Shown here piece by piece: positions 24,058-34,799 of a DNA stretch of 64,000 nt. Origin of the DNA: Azospirillum rugosum (GTDB taxonomy: Bacteria; Pseudomonadota; Alphaproteobacteria; Azospirillales; Azospirillaceae); contig NZ_JAGINP010000011.1 in assembly GCF_017876155.1 (NCBI RefSeq), forward strand, positions 1-64,000, written 5' to 3'. The notes beneath the pieces are model-generated. The model was not told the origin of the DNA. It did no database searches and worked only from the letters and a program-made list of their open reading frames with translations. Numbering within the stretch: position 1 is the first letter of the stretch; the number at the start of each line of letters is the position of its first letter. The translations under genes were made by a program, and so were the position numbers.

Positions 24058-24270
24058 GAGTGGTTGCGCTGGGCCCCCACCCTAACCACGGTCGCTCGCA
24101 AGTCTCGCGACCGCGCTCCGCCTATGATCGCCTTCGGCGCTCATCCGGCCTTCGGCCGTCGGCTCTGCGCCCCCACTTCGCGTGGGAGGGAACTGCCGCC
24201 ACAAATGCGCCAAGTCCCTCCCCCCGTCGAAGATGGGGGGAGGTTAGGAGGGGGGCCCAACTCCCGGCGC
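24058..24270. repeat. G/C-rich interspersed repeat, copy 5, expanded by about 100 bases
   Basis: Starts AGTGGTTGCGCTGGGCCCCC and ends GGGGGGCCCAACTCCC like the other copies, but after CACCCTAACC about 95 bases of unrelated sequence (about 24089-24175) interrupt the left arm. The insert contains several short inverted pairs (TCGCTCGCAAG, CGGCCTTCGGCCG). Located between a rightward gene end (24048) and the chemoreceptor stop (24286). Confidence 0.82.
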
Positions 24271-24285
24271 TTAGCCCCCCTTGAA

Positions 24286-26049
24286 TTACGCCCGCAGCCG
24301 GAAGCGCGACACCATCTGGTCCAGATCGTTGGCCAGCCGCCCCAGCTCACCGGCCGCCGCCGCGGTCTCGGTGGCACCGCTGGCGGTTTCGCTGGAGATC
24401 TGCGCCAGGAAGACCACCGCATCCTTCACCACATGCGCCTGGTCGGAGGTCTCCACCGTGTCGCGCGCGACCTCGCGGGCGGCATCGGCGACCTGGGAGA
24501 CGTTGCGGCCGATCTCCGCCGTGGTGGCGCTCTGCTGGTCGACCTCGTGCGCGATGGAGGCGGCGATGCGGTCGATCTCCCCGATGACCTCGTTGATGGA
24601 GGCGATGGACTCCGTCACCCGCTCCATCATCGTCGCGACTTCGGTGATGGAGGCGACGCTGCGCTCCGTCTTTTCCTGGGTCGTGGTGATCTTCTGCTCG
24701 ATCTCCTCGGCGGCGCGGGCGGACTGGGTGGCGAGGTGCTTGACCTCGTTCGCCACGACGGCGAACCCCTTGCCGGCCTCGCCCGCCCGCGCGGCCTCGA
24801 TGGTCGCGTTGAGCGCCAGCAGGTTGGTCTGCTGCGCGATGTCGGAGATGACGCGGATGACCTCCCCGATCTCCGTGCTGGCGGTGTCGAGCTGGCGGAT
24901 GGTCTCCACCGCCTGCGTCATGGCGTTCTCGGCCTGGTCGAGCACGTCGCCGGCCTGACGGGCGGTGGAGAAGGCCCTGTGCGCGACCTGCGAGCTGTCG
25001 GCGGCGTGGCGCGCCACTTCGCGGATGCTGGCGCCCATCTCCTCGGCGGCGGCGGCGACCGCTTCGGCGTTGGCGGCGAGCTGCTCGGCGATGGAGGACA
25101 GGTCGCTGACCGCGCCGACGACGCCTTCCACCGCCTGGGCGATGCCGCCCGCCTTCTCGTTCATGCGTTCGGCGTTGCGGCTCATGTCGCCGGCCGAGGC
25201 GGTCAGCTCGACCGAGGCGGAGGACACCGACGCGCTCGCCTCGCCGACGCGGGCGATGCTGTCGCGGAGCGTGCCGATCAGCCCGTTGAAGTCATGCGCC
25301 ATCGTCGCGATCTCGTCCTTGCCGTCCACCTCGGCGGTGCGTGACAGGTCGCCGGCGGAGGCCGCGGCGATCACCGCCTGCACGCGCGGGATCGGCCGCA
25401 CCACCGCGCGAACGATCAGCAGCGCCGTGGCGATTCCCGCCAGCATGATCAGCGCGCTGATCCCGCCGAGCGCCCAGGCGGCCCGCGCGAACTCCCGGTC
25501 CACGTCGTCCACGTAGAGGCCGGACGCGATGACCCAGCCCCAGGGGGCGTAGGTCTTCACGAAGCTGATCTTGGGGAAGGAGAGCTTCGGGTTCTCGCCG
25601 GGTTTCGGCCAGGCGTAGGAGGCGAAGCCGCCCTCCGCGTTCGCCCGCGCCGCCGCCAGCATGGCGTTGATGAAGGCAACGCCGTTGGGGTCCTTGGCGC
25701 CGGTCAGATCCTTGCCGACGAGGCTCGCGTCCGCCCCGTGGGCGAGCATGATGCCCTTGGGGTCGAGGACGAAGAAATACTCGGCCCCGTTGTGGTGCAG
25801 CGCCGTCACGGCGGCCAGCGCCGCCTTCCGCGCCTGCTCCTCGGTCAGGCGGCCAGCCTTGGCCTCCGCCGCCTCATGGGCGACGAGGTCGTGGGCGACC
25901 TCCACCACGCTGCGCACCCGCTGCTCGCGGTCGGCGAACATCTGGGCGCGCATGGTGACCAGCGCGTTGGCCACGATCAGCGCCAGCCCGATCAAGCAGA
26001 CGCCCAGGATCAGGCCGACCTTCACACGGATGCTGAGATTCTTGAACAC
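24286..26049 (-). CDS. methyl-accepting chemotaxis protein with single Cache domain
   Basis: A 587-residue chemoreceptor. TM1 ~10-32, periplasmic single-Cache (sCache_2 type) domain ~35-190 ([38 protein letters not shown]), TM2 ~192-212, HAMP ~213-265, and a signalling domain with the hairpin tip [20 protein letters not shown]. The start is GTG 26049, with GGAGAGG 6 bases upstream. The ligand is not predictable; sCache_2 domains often bind small carboxylates. Monocistronic and not near other che genes here. No C-terminal CheR pentapeptide is seen. Confidence 0.95.
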   Translation of the reverse strand: MFKNLSIRVKVGLILGVCLIGLALIVANALVTMRAQMFADREQRVRSVVEVAHDLVAHEAAEAKAGRLTEEQARKAALAAVTALHHNGAEYFFVLDPKGIMLAHGADASLVGKDLTGAKDPNGVAFINAMLAAARANAEGGFASYAWPKPGENPKLSFPKISFVKTYAPWGWVIASGLYVDDVDREFARAAWALGGISALIMLAGIATALLIVRAVVRPIPRVQAVIAAASAGDLSRTAEVDGKDEIATMAHDFNGLIGTLRDSIARVGEASASVSSASVELTASAGDMSRNAERMNEKAGGIAQAVEGVVGAVSDLSSIAEQLAANAEAVAAAAEEMGASIREVARHAADSSQVAHRAFSTARQAGDVLDQAENAMTQAVETIRQLDTASTEIGEVIRVISDIAQQTNLLALNATIEAARAGEAGKGFAVVANEVKHLATQSARAAEEIEQKITTTQEKTERSVASITEVATMMERVTESIASINEVIGEIDRIAASIAHEVDQQSATTAEIGRNVSQVADAAREVARDTVETSDQAHVVKDAVVFLAQISSETASGATETAAAAGELGRLANDLDQMVSRFRLRA

Positions 26050-26193
26050 GCTTCGCCTCTCCGGGGACCATACGTACGCCTATGGAAGCATAGCGTGCAT
26101 CGCCGGCCGGATCGCGTGTTTTCTCCAAACGGAGTACCCATTTTTGTTCAAAACGCGGGTAATTTTATGTCCAACGTGACCTGCGCTTAGGGC

Positions 26194-29100
26194 TCAGTAG
26201 TTCCACTCCCACTTCACGCCCAGCCGGGTTTCTGAATCGGCGCCCATGTCAGCCTCGGCCTTGATGTTCTTGGTGATGTCGACTTCGACGGTGGCGCGGC
26301 TCTGGTTCGCGCCGATTCCTTGCTCCACGCCGACATAGACCCGGTCGCTGACGTAGCGGCCGGCCTGGACGGCGCCGCCCCGGCCGTTCTCGCCGGAGGT
26401 GAACTCCAGCCGGTCCACGCCCAGCGACTTGCGCACGCGGGTCAGCAGCCCGCCGCCCCCGCCGCCGAAGCCGGCGAGCGTCGCGGCGGACTGGGCGAGC
26501 TGCACCGCCTCCCCCGCGCTGAGGCTGCTGACCGACTTGCCGAACAGCACGCCCGACAGTACCTCGTCCTGCGGCAGGCCCTGGGGCGAGGTCAGCTCCA
26601 GCTTCGGCTGCTTGGCGGTCCCGCCGACCACCACGTTGGCGGTGATGTTGTTGGCCGACGCCTCGGCCAGAAGGTCGAGCCGCGGGTCGATCTGCGGCCC
26701 GCCGTCAAACTCGATGATGCCGCGCTTGAAGTCGAAGCTCTTGCCCAGCAGGTCCAGGCTGCCCTTCAGCATGGTCAGCCGCCCGGTGACCAGCGGCTGG
26801 CTGGAGGTGCCGGCCACCCTGAGGTCCGCGGAGAATTCCGATTCCAGCCCGCGGCCGCGCACGAAGATCTGGTTCTGCGCCTGCACCGTCAGGTCCAGCG
26901 CCATGGCGAAGGGGGCTTCCGCGGCCGGCTGGCCGTTGGCGGGCTTGCCGTTGACTTTGTCCTTGGCGCCATTCCCGTGCCGGCCGCCGACCTCCACCAC
27001 CTTCAGGTCGACGACGTTCGGCGGGGTCTGGTTGGGGATCTGGATGTCGGCCCTCTGGATGCGGATCGGCCCGGCCAGCCGCGGGTTGGTGAAGGTGCCG
27101 GTGAGGCTCAGGGAGGCGCCGATGTCCGCCGTCGCCAGGTCGTTCTGTGCCAGCCGCGCGTTGTCCGCCTGGATTTGCAGGTCGAGCTGCTGGGTCTCCG
27201 TCGCCCCCGGCCGGATCACGCCGCGCACGCCCAGCGCGCCGCCGTTGGCCGTGTTGGCGGTGAAGCTCTCGATGGTGAAGACGTCGCCGGTGCCGACGAT
27301 GCGGGCGTTGATGTTGCGGATGATGGCGCCGGACGCCCGGTTCTCGTAGCGGGCGTTCTGCAGCGTCACCACGCCGCCGAGCTGCGGCTTGCCCACCGTG
27401 CCACCGACGCGGACGTCGAGATTCAGCGCGCCGCGCGCCCGGTCGCCGGTCGCGGCCAGCAGGTCGTTGGCGATGGACGCGTCGATGGTGCCGTTCAGCG
27501 CCCCCTCCAGCGCCCCGCGCTCCGGCACGGAGACGGCCATCGTGTCTGCGTTCATCACCAGCGGCGCCCCGGCGGTCAGGTTGATGCGGCCGGCGCCGTT
27601 GCGGGTGGCGGCGTTGCCGGTGACCGACACGCGCTGGTCCTGCCAGCGGGCGTTGACCGTGGCGTCGACGCCCGGCACGCCGGCCTGGGTCGCCTGCTGC
27701 GCCTTCAGGTTGGCGACGCGCACGGTCGCCTCGGCGCGCGGGCGGGCCAGCGTGCCGCCCAGCGTCGCCTGGGCGTTCAGCGTGCCGTCCAGCCGCAACG
27801 TCGGGCTGGCCAGCCGGGCGAGCGCCATCGGCACCTGGTCCAGCCGCAACTCTCCCGACAGCCGGTCGCCGACCATGCCGAGGTCGGCGACGAGCCGCGC
27901 GTTGCCGCTGACCAGCTGAAGCCCCTTCACCTCGTAACGCCGGTCACCCAGCGCGACATTGGCGGCTTGCGTCAGCCGGAAGGACTCGCCCATGTAACGG
28001 CCCTGGAGCCGGTCCAGCCGGATCCGGTTCAGCCCATTGTCCTGGGCGAAATTGCCGGCGAGGTCGAGCGCCAGCGGGTCGCGCCCGGCCCCGGCGGCCT
28101 CCGCCCGGAACCCGGCCTTGGCGAGGGAGCCGTCCACGCTGGCCGTCACGCGGGCGAGGTCGTTGCCGGCCGCCGCCCCGTCCAGCAGCTCCAGCCGCGC
28201 CTTGCCGGTCGGGCTGCCCAGCGCGTCCGCCACATCGGCGTTGGCGGTGATGCGGCGGGCGACCAGCAGCGGCGCCCCACCATTGTTCCCCTGCCCTTCA
28301 ACCCGCAGGTTGTTGGCGTTGGCGGTCAGGGTGGCGGCCTGCTTGCCGTTCGGCGCGTCGAGCGCCACGGTGAAGCCCGCGGCCCCATCCAGCGGCACCC
28401 CGGCCAGCTCCGACAGGGTCTTCAGCTGCGGCAAGGTCCCGTCCAGCTTGCCGGTGGCGGTCAGCGCGTCCAGCGCCACGCGCACCGCGCCGGTGATGCG
28501 GTTCGCCCCGTTCGCCAGCGCGAGGTCGCTGACCTGGAGCACCTGCCCCTCCAGCGCATAGGCCGCGTCGGCGGTCAGCCCGGCGCCGGCCAGTTCGGTG
28601 CGGGCGTTGATCCGGCCACGCGGGCTTGAGGGCAGGTTGGCGGCGGTGGCGGTCAGGTCCGTGGCGCCGAAGCGGCGGCCTTGCACGGTCAGCCCACGGG
28701 CGTTCAGCTTGGCCTCCGCCGCCAGGGCATCGAGCGGGCCATTGGCGGTGGCGTCCAGCGCGATGGTGCCGGCCATCTCCGTCCCGACCTTCTCCCCGAC
28801 CGGGGCGAGGTCGGCGATCTCCAGCCGGGTCTTGGCGTCCACGCGGTTGTCGACCAGCGCGGCGGTGCCGGTCAACCGCCCGTTGCGCCCGTCCACGTTC
28901 AGATCGTTCAGGCGCATCGCCCCGCCCGGCTCCATGCCGGCGGCCAAGCGCAGCGTCGCGGCGTCGCCCAGCACGGCATCCGCCGGGGTGCCGGTGTCGA
29001 GGTTCCGCAGGTCGCCGTTCAACTCCGCTGTGATGGCGCCGTCGGCCGCGCGCCGCACCGGCCCCTGGACGGTGACCGCCCCGCCCAGCGGCCGCCCGGC

Positions 29101-30513
29101 CAGCCCGGACAAACGCGACAGGTCGTCCGCGGTCAGCGCCAGCGTCATGTCGGCCGTCTGCCCCCAGCCGGCGGCGCTGCCCTGCGCCGTCGCGGTCGCG
29201 GCGGCGCTCGTCAGGGTCAGGCCCTCCAACTGCACGTTCCCGTCGCCGGTGGACAGGCGCGCGCGCCCGTCCAGCCGCACCTCCGGCCCTGCCGCCGCGG
29301 ATATCGCCGGGTCGTTGCTGTAAAGGTCGCGGATGACGCCCTGCACGGCGACGGTCAGCGCATCCAGCGTGCCGGCGGCGCTGCCCGTCACCACGCCTTC
29401 CCGCCACGCGATGTCCGGCGCGAGGCCGTGCAGAGCGGAGTCCGGCCCGGCCGCGACCTCGTAGGTCAGGTTCAGCGTGCGCCGGTCGGCGCCCACCGTG
29501 CCGTTCAACGTCGCCGTCCCGGCAGCGGCCTGCACCGCCACGGGCCGCAGAGTCAGCGCGCCGTCGGGCGCCACCAGCACCGTGCCGTTCAGCGCCGGCT
29601 GCGGTCCCACCAGCGGCGCCACCTGCGGCCCCAGCAGAGCGGCCACGTCTCCGCCGGCCGCCAGCGTCACCGCGTGCCCCTCCGGCACCGCCTTCACGGT
29701 GGCGTCGGCGTTCAGGCGGGCGGCGTTCTCGGCGGTCGCGGTCAGCGTGCCCTTCCAGTCGTCCAGCGTGCCCTGCCCGTCCAGCGTCGCCGCGACCGGC
29801 GGCTCGCCGGGGATGGCCAGCGCTTTCGCGATCAGGCCGCCCGCCGGTTCCAACGCCTTCAGATTCAGGTCCAGCCGCTTTTCGTCGGGGTTGAAGGCGG
29901 CGTCGAGCTTCACCTGGCCCGGCTGGCTGTCGATGCGGTCCACCGCAAGGTGCGTCTCCAGCGACGACCCGCCGGACGCGAGGTCGAGCGATCCCTCGAC
30001 CCGCAGCACCGCCGCCTGGCCCAGCAACGGCTCCGCCAGCCGCAGCTCGTCCACCTTCAGCTGGCCCACCGCGACGCCGACCGGCAGGCTGGGCAGCAGG
30101 GAGGTCGGCCCCTGCTGCGGCGCCGGCGGGTCGGCGGGCAGCGGCGCGCGCTCCACCGTCACGCGCTGCGCCTCCACCACGTCGGCCTTGGCGCGGCCGG
30201 TCAGCAGCGCGGTTGGAGCGAGGTTGACGTGCAGCTGCTCCAGCTTCAGCCAGACGCCCTGGCGGTCGGCAACCGAGACTTCGTCAATGGTGAAGTTGAA
30301 GGGCACCGCCCCGCCGATGGTGCCGATGGTGACCTGGAGGTCCGGGCCGCTGACCGCCTTCTCGATGGTTTGGGCGATCCAGCGCCGCACGGCGTTCGCC
30401 GGCCCCCAGCCGCCGCCCGCCGCGTCGGCGGCGAGCGCGCTTCCGCCCGCCGCCGCGCCGCCCAGGGCGACGAGAACCATCGGAACGACAATCAGACGAC
30501 GCAACCCCGTCAC
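26194..30513 (-). CDS. tamB: translocation and assembly module protein TamB
   Basis: A 1439-residue protein with an N-terminal signal anchor (RRLIVVPMVLVALGGAAAGG), a very long repetitive beta-rich body typical of the lipid-transport bridge fold (AsmA/TamB), and a conserved C-terminal TamB domain (~1070-1439: LDLLGKSFDFKRGIIEFDGG, LPQDEVLSGVLFGKS, terminal KWEWNY). It spans the periplasm and works with TamA in outer-membrane protein assembly and phospholipid transport. GTG 30513 is chosen because AAGGGG lies 6 bases upstream. It lies downstream of tamA, separated by 220 bases that hold a G/C-rich repeat. Confidence 0.95.
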   Translation of the reverse strand: MTGLRRLIVVPMVLVALGGAAAGGSALAADAAGGGWGPANAVRRWIAQTIEKAVSGPDLQVTIGTIGGAVPFNFTIDEVSVADRQGVWLKLEQLHVNLAPTALLTGRAKADVVEAQRVTVERAPLPADPPAPQQGPTSLLPSLPVGVAVGQLKVDELRLAEPLLGQAAVLRVEGSLDLASGGSSLETHLAVDRIDSQPGQVKLDAAFNPDEKRLDLNLKALEPAGGLIAKALAIPGEPPVAATLDGQGTLDDWKGTLTATAENAARLNADATVKAVPEGHAVTLAAGGDVAALLGPQVAPLVGPQPALNGTVLVAPDGALTLRPVAVQAAAGTATLNGTVGADRRTLNLTYEVAAGPDSALHGLAPDIAWREGVVTGSAAGTLDALTVAVQGVIRDLYSNDPAISAAAGPEVRLDGRARLSTGDGNVQLEGLTLTSAAATATAQGSAAGWGQTADMTLALTADDLSRLSGLAGRPLGGAVTVQGPVRRAADGAITAELNGDLRNLDTGTPADAVLGDAATLRLAAGMEPGGAMRLNDLNVDGRNGRLTGTAALVDNRVDAKTRLEIADLAPVGEKVGTEMAGTIALDATANGPLDALAAEAKLNARGLTVQGRRFGATDLTATAANLPSSPRGRINARTELAGAGLTADAAYALEGQVLQVSDLALANGANRITGAVRVALDALTATGKLDGTLPQLKTLSELAGVPLDGAAGFTVALDAPNGKQAATLTANANNLRVEGQGNNGGAPLLVARRITANADVADALGSPTGKARLELLDGAAAGNDLARVTASVDGSLAKAGFRAEAAGAGRDPLALDLAGNFAQDNGLNRIRLDRLQGRYMGESFRLTQAANVALGDRRYEVKGLQLVSGNARLVADLGMVGDRLSGELRLDQVPMALARLASPTLRLDGTLNAQATLGGTLARPRAEATVRVANLKAQQATQAGVPGVDATVNARWQDQRVSVTGNAATRNGAGRINLTAGAPLVMNADTMAVSVPERGALEGALNGTIDASIANDLLAATGDRARGALNLDVRVGGTVGKPQLGGVVTLQNARYENRASGAIIRNINARIVGTGDVFTIESFTANTANGGALGVRGVIRPGATETQQLDLQIQADNARLAQNDLATADIGASLSLTGTFTNPRLAGPIRIQRADIQIPNQTPPNVVDLKVVEVGGRHGNGAKDKVNGKPANGQPAAEAPFAMALDLTVQAQNQIFVRGRGLESEFSADLRVAGTSSQPLVTGRLTMLKGSLDLLGKSFDFKRGIIEFDGGPQIDPRLDLLAEASANNITANVVVGGTAKQPKLELTSPQGLPQDEVLSGVLFGKSVSSLSAGEAVQLAQSAATLAGFGGGGGGLLTRVRKSLGVDRLEFTSGENGRGGAVQAGRYVSDRVYVGVEQGIGANQSRATVEVDITKNIKAEADMGADSETRLGVKWEWNY

Positions 30514-30600
30514 CACGCACCCCTTGGCGGTATTACCCGAACGATACAACGGGAAACAGGGAGTTGCGTCCCAAACCAAGGGGCATTTTTCGGGCGCGGC

Positions 30601-30708
30601 GCCCCCTCCCACCCGCTCCCGCGGGCACCCTCCCCCGCGTTGCGGTGGAAGGGAAGACGGCGGCAGTCCCCTCTCCCGCGCAGCGGGGGAGGGTTAGGGA
30701 GGGGGCAT
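30601..30708. repeat. G/C-rich repeat variant between tamA and tamB
   Basis: CCCTCCCACCCGCTCCCGCGGG on the left and GCGCAGCGGGGGAGGGTTAG on the right make an imperfect hairpin of the same general design as the other repeats but with different loop sequences. It is the only copy between two genes transcribed in the same direction, so it could weaken read-through from tamA into tamB. Confidence 0.7.
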
Positions 30709-30733
30709 CGGTCGAGGGGGCAACACGCAGCCC

Positions 30734-32659
30734 TCAAAAAGCCTGCCCCAGGCTGATGTAGAGCTGCCATTTCGCGTCCCCGGACTCCGCGTTCACCGGA
30801 AATCCCACATCCACCCGCAACGGTCCGAAATCCGTGTAATAACGCGCGCCGATGCCGGCGCCGACGCGCAGCTGCTGGCTGAAATCCGGGAAGGCGCTGT
30901 CGTAGACCGTGCCGGCGTCGACGAAGGGCACGACTCCGATGGTGTCGGTCACCTTGATTCGCATCTCCAGCCCCGCCTCGAACAGGGACCGCCCGCCGGT
31001 CGGGTCGCCGAACACGTCGCGCGGCCCCGCCTTCTGGAAGCCGAAGCCGCGCACCGACCCGCCGCCGCCCGCGTAGAAGCGGTGGTCCGGTGGAATCTGG
31101 GCCAGCGACGCCCCCGCCGTGCCGCCCAGCCCGATGCGCCCCGCCGCGACGTAGCGCCCGTCGCCCGTCAGGTCGTGGTAGGCCGACGCGTTGACCTGGA
31201 GCGTGGTGAACTGGGTGTCCGTGTCGCCGCCGATGGGAAACCACGGCGTCCCCTGGAACGACACGCGGTAGCCCTCGGTCGGGTTCAGCAGGTTGTTGGA
31301 CCCGTCCCAGGCGATGCCCACCGGCACGCCGACGAAGGCCGTCTGAAATTCCTGCAGGTTGGAACGCACCCGCCCGCGTTCCCCGCTGACGCTGATGGAG
31401 CTTTTCAGCTGGTCGGTCCACTGCCGCTCCAGCCCGGCGGACAGCAGCGTCGCGACGCGGTCGTAGGCCGGAAGCTGCTCCGACGCGACCTGGAAATTCG
31501 CGATCAGCGACTGCTGCGTGGCGAGGAAGTCCGGCTTGCGGAAGCTGGCGGAGAAGCGCAGGTCCGGCAGGTCGAGGTCGCGCCCGCGGGCCGAGCCGCT
31601 GCCGTTGTCGCCGGCGATGCGCCCAATGTCGACGCCGAGCCTCAGCTGCTCCGCCCCGCCGAACAGGTTGCGGTGGCCCCAATAGGCGCCGCCGCCGACG
31701 CCGTCGGTGGAGGAATAGAAGACGTTCGCCCCGATGAAGCGGAACTTGCGCTCCGCCAGGGTCACGGTCACTGGGGTCGAGCCGCCCGGCCCCGGCTGAT
31801 CCGCCAGCCGCACGCTCACCGTGTCGAACACGCCGAGCCCGGCGATCTGCGTCCGCGCCTTGTCCAACAGCGCCGTGTCGTAGACCTGCCCGCGCGCCCA
31901 GGGCAGCCGGCCCAGGATCAAGTCCTCGTCGACGTCCTTCAGCCCCTCGATGCGGGTGTCGCCGAACACGACCAGTTGGCCGGGGGCGACCGTGTAGGTC
32001 ACGTCCATGCTGCGCTCTTCGTGGTTCACCACCACGCGGCGCTCCGCCACCGTCGCGAAGGGGTGGCCGCGGTCGGACAGGCGGCGCAGCAGCGCGCTCT
32101 GCCCGTCCACCACCAGCGGCGCGCGGGCGCGGTCGCCGGGCGTCAGCCCGATGTCCTCCGCCGTGATCGGGGCGCCCGGCAGCGGGGCGGCGTCGGCCGA
32201 GGCGATGGTGATGGTCTTGAACCGGTAGGCCGGCCCCGGCTGCACGGCCACCGTCACCTTCGCCGGCTGCCGGTCGGCGTCCACCCGGATGTCCAGCGTC
32301 GCGTCGTAATAGCCCTCCGACCGCAGGGCCGTGTGCAACCGCTCCCGGTCGTCGGCCGCCCGCCGTTCCAGCCCCAGCACCGACGGCGGCGGGTCGTCCC
32401 TCAGGCCGACCAGGGTGGAGGTGTCGTTCAGGATCTTGTTGAGGCCGCCGTCCTCGACGCCGGTGATCTCCACCTCGTAGGGAACCTTGGGCCCGGCCTC
32501 CGGCTGGGCGGAGGATGGCTCGGCCGGAGTTTCGGCGGGCGTTTCCCCGGCGGGCGGCGGTGTCGGCTCCTGCGCGCGCGCGTCAGGGCCCGCCTGGGAG
32601 GCGAGCGCACCGGTGAGCAGCAGGATGGCGAGGCGGGAAGCGGAAGCGCGGCGGATCAT
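30734..32659 (-). CDS. tamA: outer-membrane assembly protein TamA (Omp85 family)
   Basis: A 641-residue outer-membrane protein: signal peptide (RRASASRLAILLLTGALASQ), Pro/Glu-rich linker (~28-58), three POTRA domains (~60-310) and a C-terminal 16-strand Omp85 barrel (~320-641) with the lid-lock motif VRGFGFQ near residue 535 and terminal aromatic (LGQAF). It partners with TamB. ATG 32659 has no strong ribosome site, so the start rests on the signal peptide; the frame is open to 32719. The promoter must lie in the 273-base gap to typA, back to back with the typA leader. Confidence 0.93.
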   Translation of the reverse strand: MIRRASASRLAILLLTGALASQAGPDARAQEPTPPPAGETPAETPAEPSSAQPEAGPKVPYEVEITGVEDGGLNKILNDTSTLVGLRDDPPPSVLGLERRAADDRERLHTALRSEGYYDATLDIRVDADRQPAKVTVAVQPGPAYRFKTITIASADAAPLPGAPITAEDIGLTPGDRARAPLVVDGQSALLRRLSDRGHPFATVAERRVVVNHEERSMDVTYTVAPGQLVVFGDTRIEGLKDVDEDLILGRLPWARGQVYDTALLDKARTQIAGLGVFDTVSVRLADQPGPGGSTPVTVTLAERKFRFIGANVFYSSTDGVGGGAYWGHRNLFGGAEQLRLGVDIGRIAGDNGSGSARGRDLDLPDLRFSASFRKPDFLATQQSLIANFQVASEQLPAYDRVATLLSAGLERQWTDQLKSSISVSGERGRVRSNLQEFQTAFVGVPVGIAWDGSNNLLNPTEGYRVSFQGTPWFPIGGDTDTQFTTLQVNASAYHDLTGDGRYVAAGRIGLGGTAGASLAQIPPDHRFYAGGGGSVRGFGFQKAGPRDVFGDPTGGRSLFEAGLEMRIKVTDTIGVVPFVDAGTVYDSAFPDFSQQLRVGAGIGARYYTDFGPLRVDVGFPVNAESGDAKWQLYISLGQAF

Positions 32660-32765
32660 CAACGGGCAATGTGGGTTGCCGAGACAAAAGCGCCAGTCGC
32701 GCCGCTGTCGCACCCCCATAGAAATTCCGCATATCCGATTTGGGGGCGAAGGAACGCCTCTCCGC

Positions 32766-32793
32766 TTGCGTTATGAAGCCGGATCATTATATT
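32766..32793 (+). promoter_or_regulatory. candidate sigma-70 promoter for typA
   Basis: TTGCGT (32766-32771), a 16-base spacer and TATATT (32788-32793) fit a -35/-10 pair. Transcription would start near 32800, about 130 bases before typA. Consensus match only. Confidence 0.5.
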
Positions 32794-32819
32794 GCGTCGC
32801 AACAGTTTCCCCGACAGAG

Positions 32820-32849
32820 CCCCCCGATACTCCCTCGGAGGGTTTTTTT
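32820..32849 (+). terminator. terminator-like hairpin in the typA leader
   Basis: CCCCCCGA, loop TACTCCC, TCGGAGGG and then seven T. The 8-bp stem has one C-A mismatch. It is about 20 bases after the predicted start of transcription and 84 bases before typA, and no rightward gene ends upstream within 8 kb, so it looks like an attenuator and not the end of a gene. Confidence 0.65.
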
Positions 32850-32932
32850 GTTGTGCGCGGCAGGGGTGCCGCGGTGTCGGGGCGGCATTGCGAAACGGAA
32901 GCCCCGGAACCGAGCTTACGAGTCCCCGACAC

Positions 32933-34759
32933 ATGAATCTTCGAAACGTTGCCATCATCGCGCACGTCGACCACGGCAAGACCACCCTGGTCGACCAGCT
33001 CCTCAAGCAGGCCGGTTCGTTCCGCGAGAACCAGCAGGTCGCGGAACGCGCCATGGACTCCAACGACCTGGAGCGCGAGCGCGGCATCACCATCCTGGCC
33101 AAGTGCACGTCGGTCCTGTGGAACGACCTGCGCATCAACATCGTCGACACCCCGGGCCACGCCGATTTCGGCGGCGAGGTGGAGCGCATCCTCTCCATGG
33201 TCGACGGCGTCGTCCTGCTCTGCGACGCGGCCGAGGGCCCGCTGCCGCAGACCAAGTTCGTGCTGGGCAAGGCCCTGAAGCTCGGCCTGCGCCCGATCGT
33301 CGTCATCAACAAGGTGGACCGGCCGGACGGACGTCCGCACGAGGTGCATGACGAGGTGTTCGACCTGTTCGCCTCGCTCGACGCCTCGAACGAGCAGCTG
33401 GACTTCCCGACCCTGTTCGCCTCGGGCCGCAACGGCTGGGCGACCACGGACCTGGAGAACGGCGCCCGCGAGACGCTGACCCCGCTGTTCGAGCTGATCC
33501 GCGACCATGTCCCGGCCCCGAAGGTCGAGGAAGACCTGCCCTTCACCATGCTGGCGACCACGCTGGAGGCGAACCCGTATCTGGGCCGCATCCTGACCGG
33601 CCGCATCCAGACCGGCAGCGTCAAGGTCAACATGGCCATCAAGTCGCTGAGCCGCGACGGCAAGCTGATCGAGAACGCCCGCATCAGCAAGGTCCTGGCC
33701 TTCCGCGGCCTGGAGCGCGTTCCGGTGGACGAGGCGCACGCCGGCGACATCGTCGCGCTGGCCGGCCTGACCACCACCACCGTGGCCGACACCATCTGCG
33801 CGCCGGAGGTGGCCGAGCCGCTGGCCGCCCAGCCGATCGACCCGCCCACCCTGGCGATGACCTTCTCGGTCAACGACAGCCCGCTGGCCGGCCGCGAGGG
33901 CGACAAGGTCACCAGCCGCATGATCCGCGACCGCCTGATGCGCGAAGCGGAAGGCAACGTGGCGCTGCGCGTCACCGACACCGAGGGCGGCGACGCCTTC
34001 GAGGTGGCCGGCCGCGGTGAACTGCAGCTGGGCATCCTGATCGAGACCATGCGCCGCGAGGGGTATGAGCTGGCGATCAGCCGTCCGCGCGTGCTGTTCA
34101 AGTCCGACCCGCTGAACGGCCAGCGCCTGGAGCCGATCGAGGAAGTCGTCGTCGACGTGGACGAGGAGTTCTCCGGCACCGTCGTCCAGAAGATGGCGGA
34201 GCGCAAGGCCGACCTCATCGAGATGCGCCCGTCGGGCGGCAACAAGACCCGCATCGTCTTCCACGCCCCGTCGCGCGGCCTGATCGGCTACCAGAGCGAG
34301 TTCCTGACGGACACCCGCGGCACCGGCATCATGAACCGGCTGTTCCACGGCTATGCCCCCTACAAGGGCACCATCGCCGGCCGGCGCACCGGCGTGCTGA
34401 TCTCCAACGCCGACGGCACCGCGGTGGCCTACGCGCTGTGGAACCTGGAGGATCGCGGCCCGATGCTGATCGATCCGGGCGTGCCGGTCTACCAGGGCAT
34501 GATCATCGGCGAGCACACCCGCGGCAACGACCTTGAGGTCAACGTCATCAAGGGCAAGCAGCTGACGAACATCCGCACGACCAGCAAGGACGAGGCGGTG
34601 CGCCTGACGCCGCCGATCCAGATGACGCTGGAGCGCGCCCTGTCCTACATCGGCGACGACGAGTTGGTGGAGGTGACGCCGAAGTCGATCCGCCTGCGCA
34701 AGCGCTACCTCGACCCGAACGAGCGCAAGCGCCACCAGCGCGCGGCCGAGGCCAGCTGA
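32933..34759 (+). CDS. typA: ribosome-associated translational GTPase TypA/BipA
   Basis: A 608-residue GTPase. G1 [10 protein letters not shown] (~10-19), G2 ERGITI, G3 DTPGHADF (~71-78) and G4 NKVD (~125-128) are intact. They are followed by EF-Tu-like domain II, two EF-G-like alpha/beta domains and the BipA-specific C-terminal domain ([13 protein letters not shown]). It is a stress-responsive ribosome-binding GTPase. The start is ATG 32933; an open frame extends to 32792 but covers the predicted promoter and hairpin. Followed by a strong terminator at 34800. Confidence 0.97.
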   Translation: MNLRNVAIIAHVDHGKTTLVDQLLKQAGSFRENQQVAERAMDSNDLERERGITILAKCTSVLWNDLRINIVDTPGHADFGGEVERILSMVDGVVLLCDAAEGPLPQTKFVLGKALKLGLRPIVVINKVDRPDGRPHEVHDEVFDLFASLDASNEQLDFPTLFASGRNGWATTDLENGARETLTPLFELIRDHVPAPKVEEDLPFTMLATTLEANPYLGRILTGRIQTGSVKVNMAIKSLSRDGKLIENARISKVLAFRGLERVPVDEAHAGDIVALAGLTTTTVADTICAPEVAEPLAAQPIDPPTLAMTFSVNDSPLAGREGDKVTSRMIRDRLMREAEGNVALRVTDTEGGDAFEVAGRGELQLGILIETMRREGYELAISRPRVLFKSDPLNGQRLEPIEEVVVDVDEEFSGTVVQKMAERKADLIEMRPSGGNKTRIVFHAPSRGLIGYQSEFLTDTRGTGIMNRLFHGYAPYKGTIAGRRTGVLISNADGTAVAYALWNLEDRGPMLIDPGVPVYQGMIIGEHTRGNDLEVNVIKGKQLTNIRTTSKDEAVRLTPPIQMTLERALSYIGDDELVEVTPKSIRLRKRYLDPNERKRHQRAAEAS

Positions 34760-34799
34760 GTTGGCGGGCTGAGTTCCAGTCCGAGTTAGGGTGTTTTTG

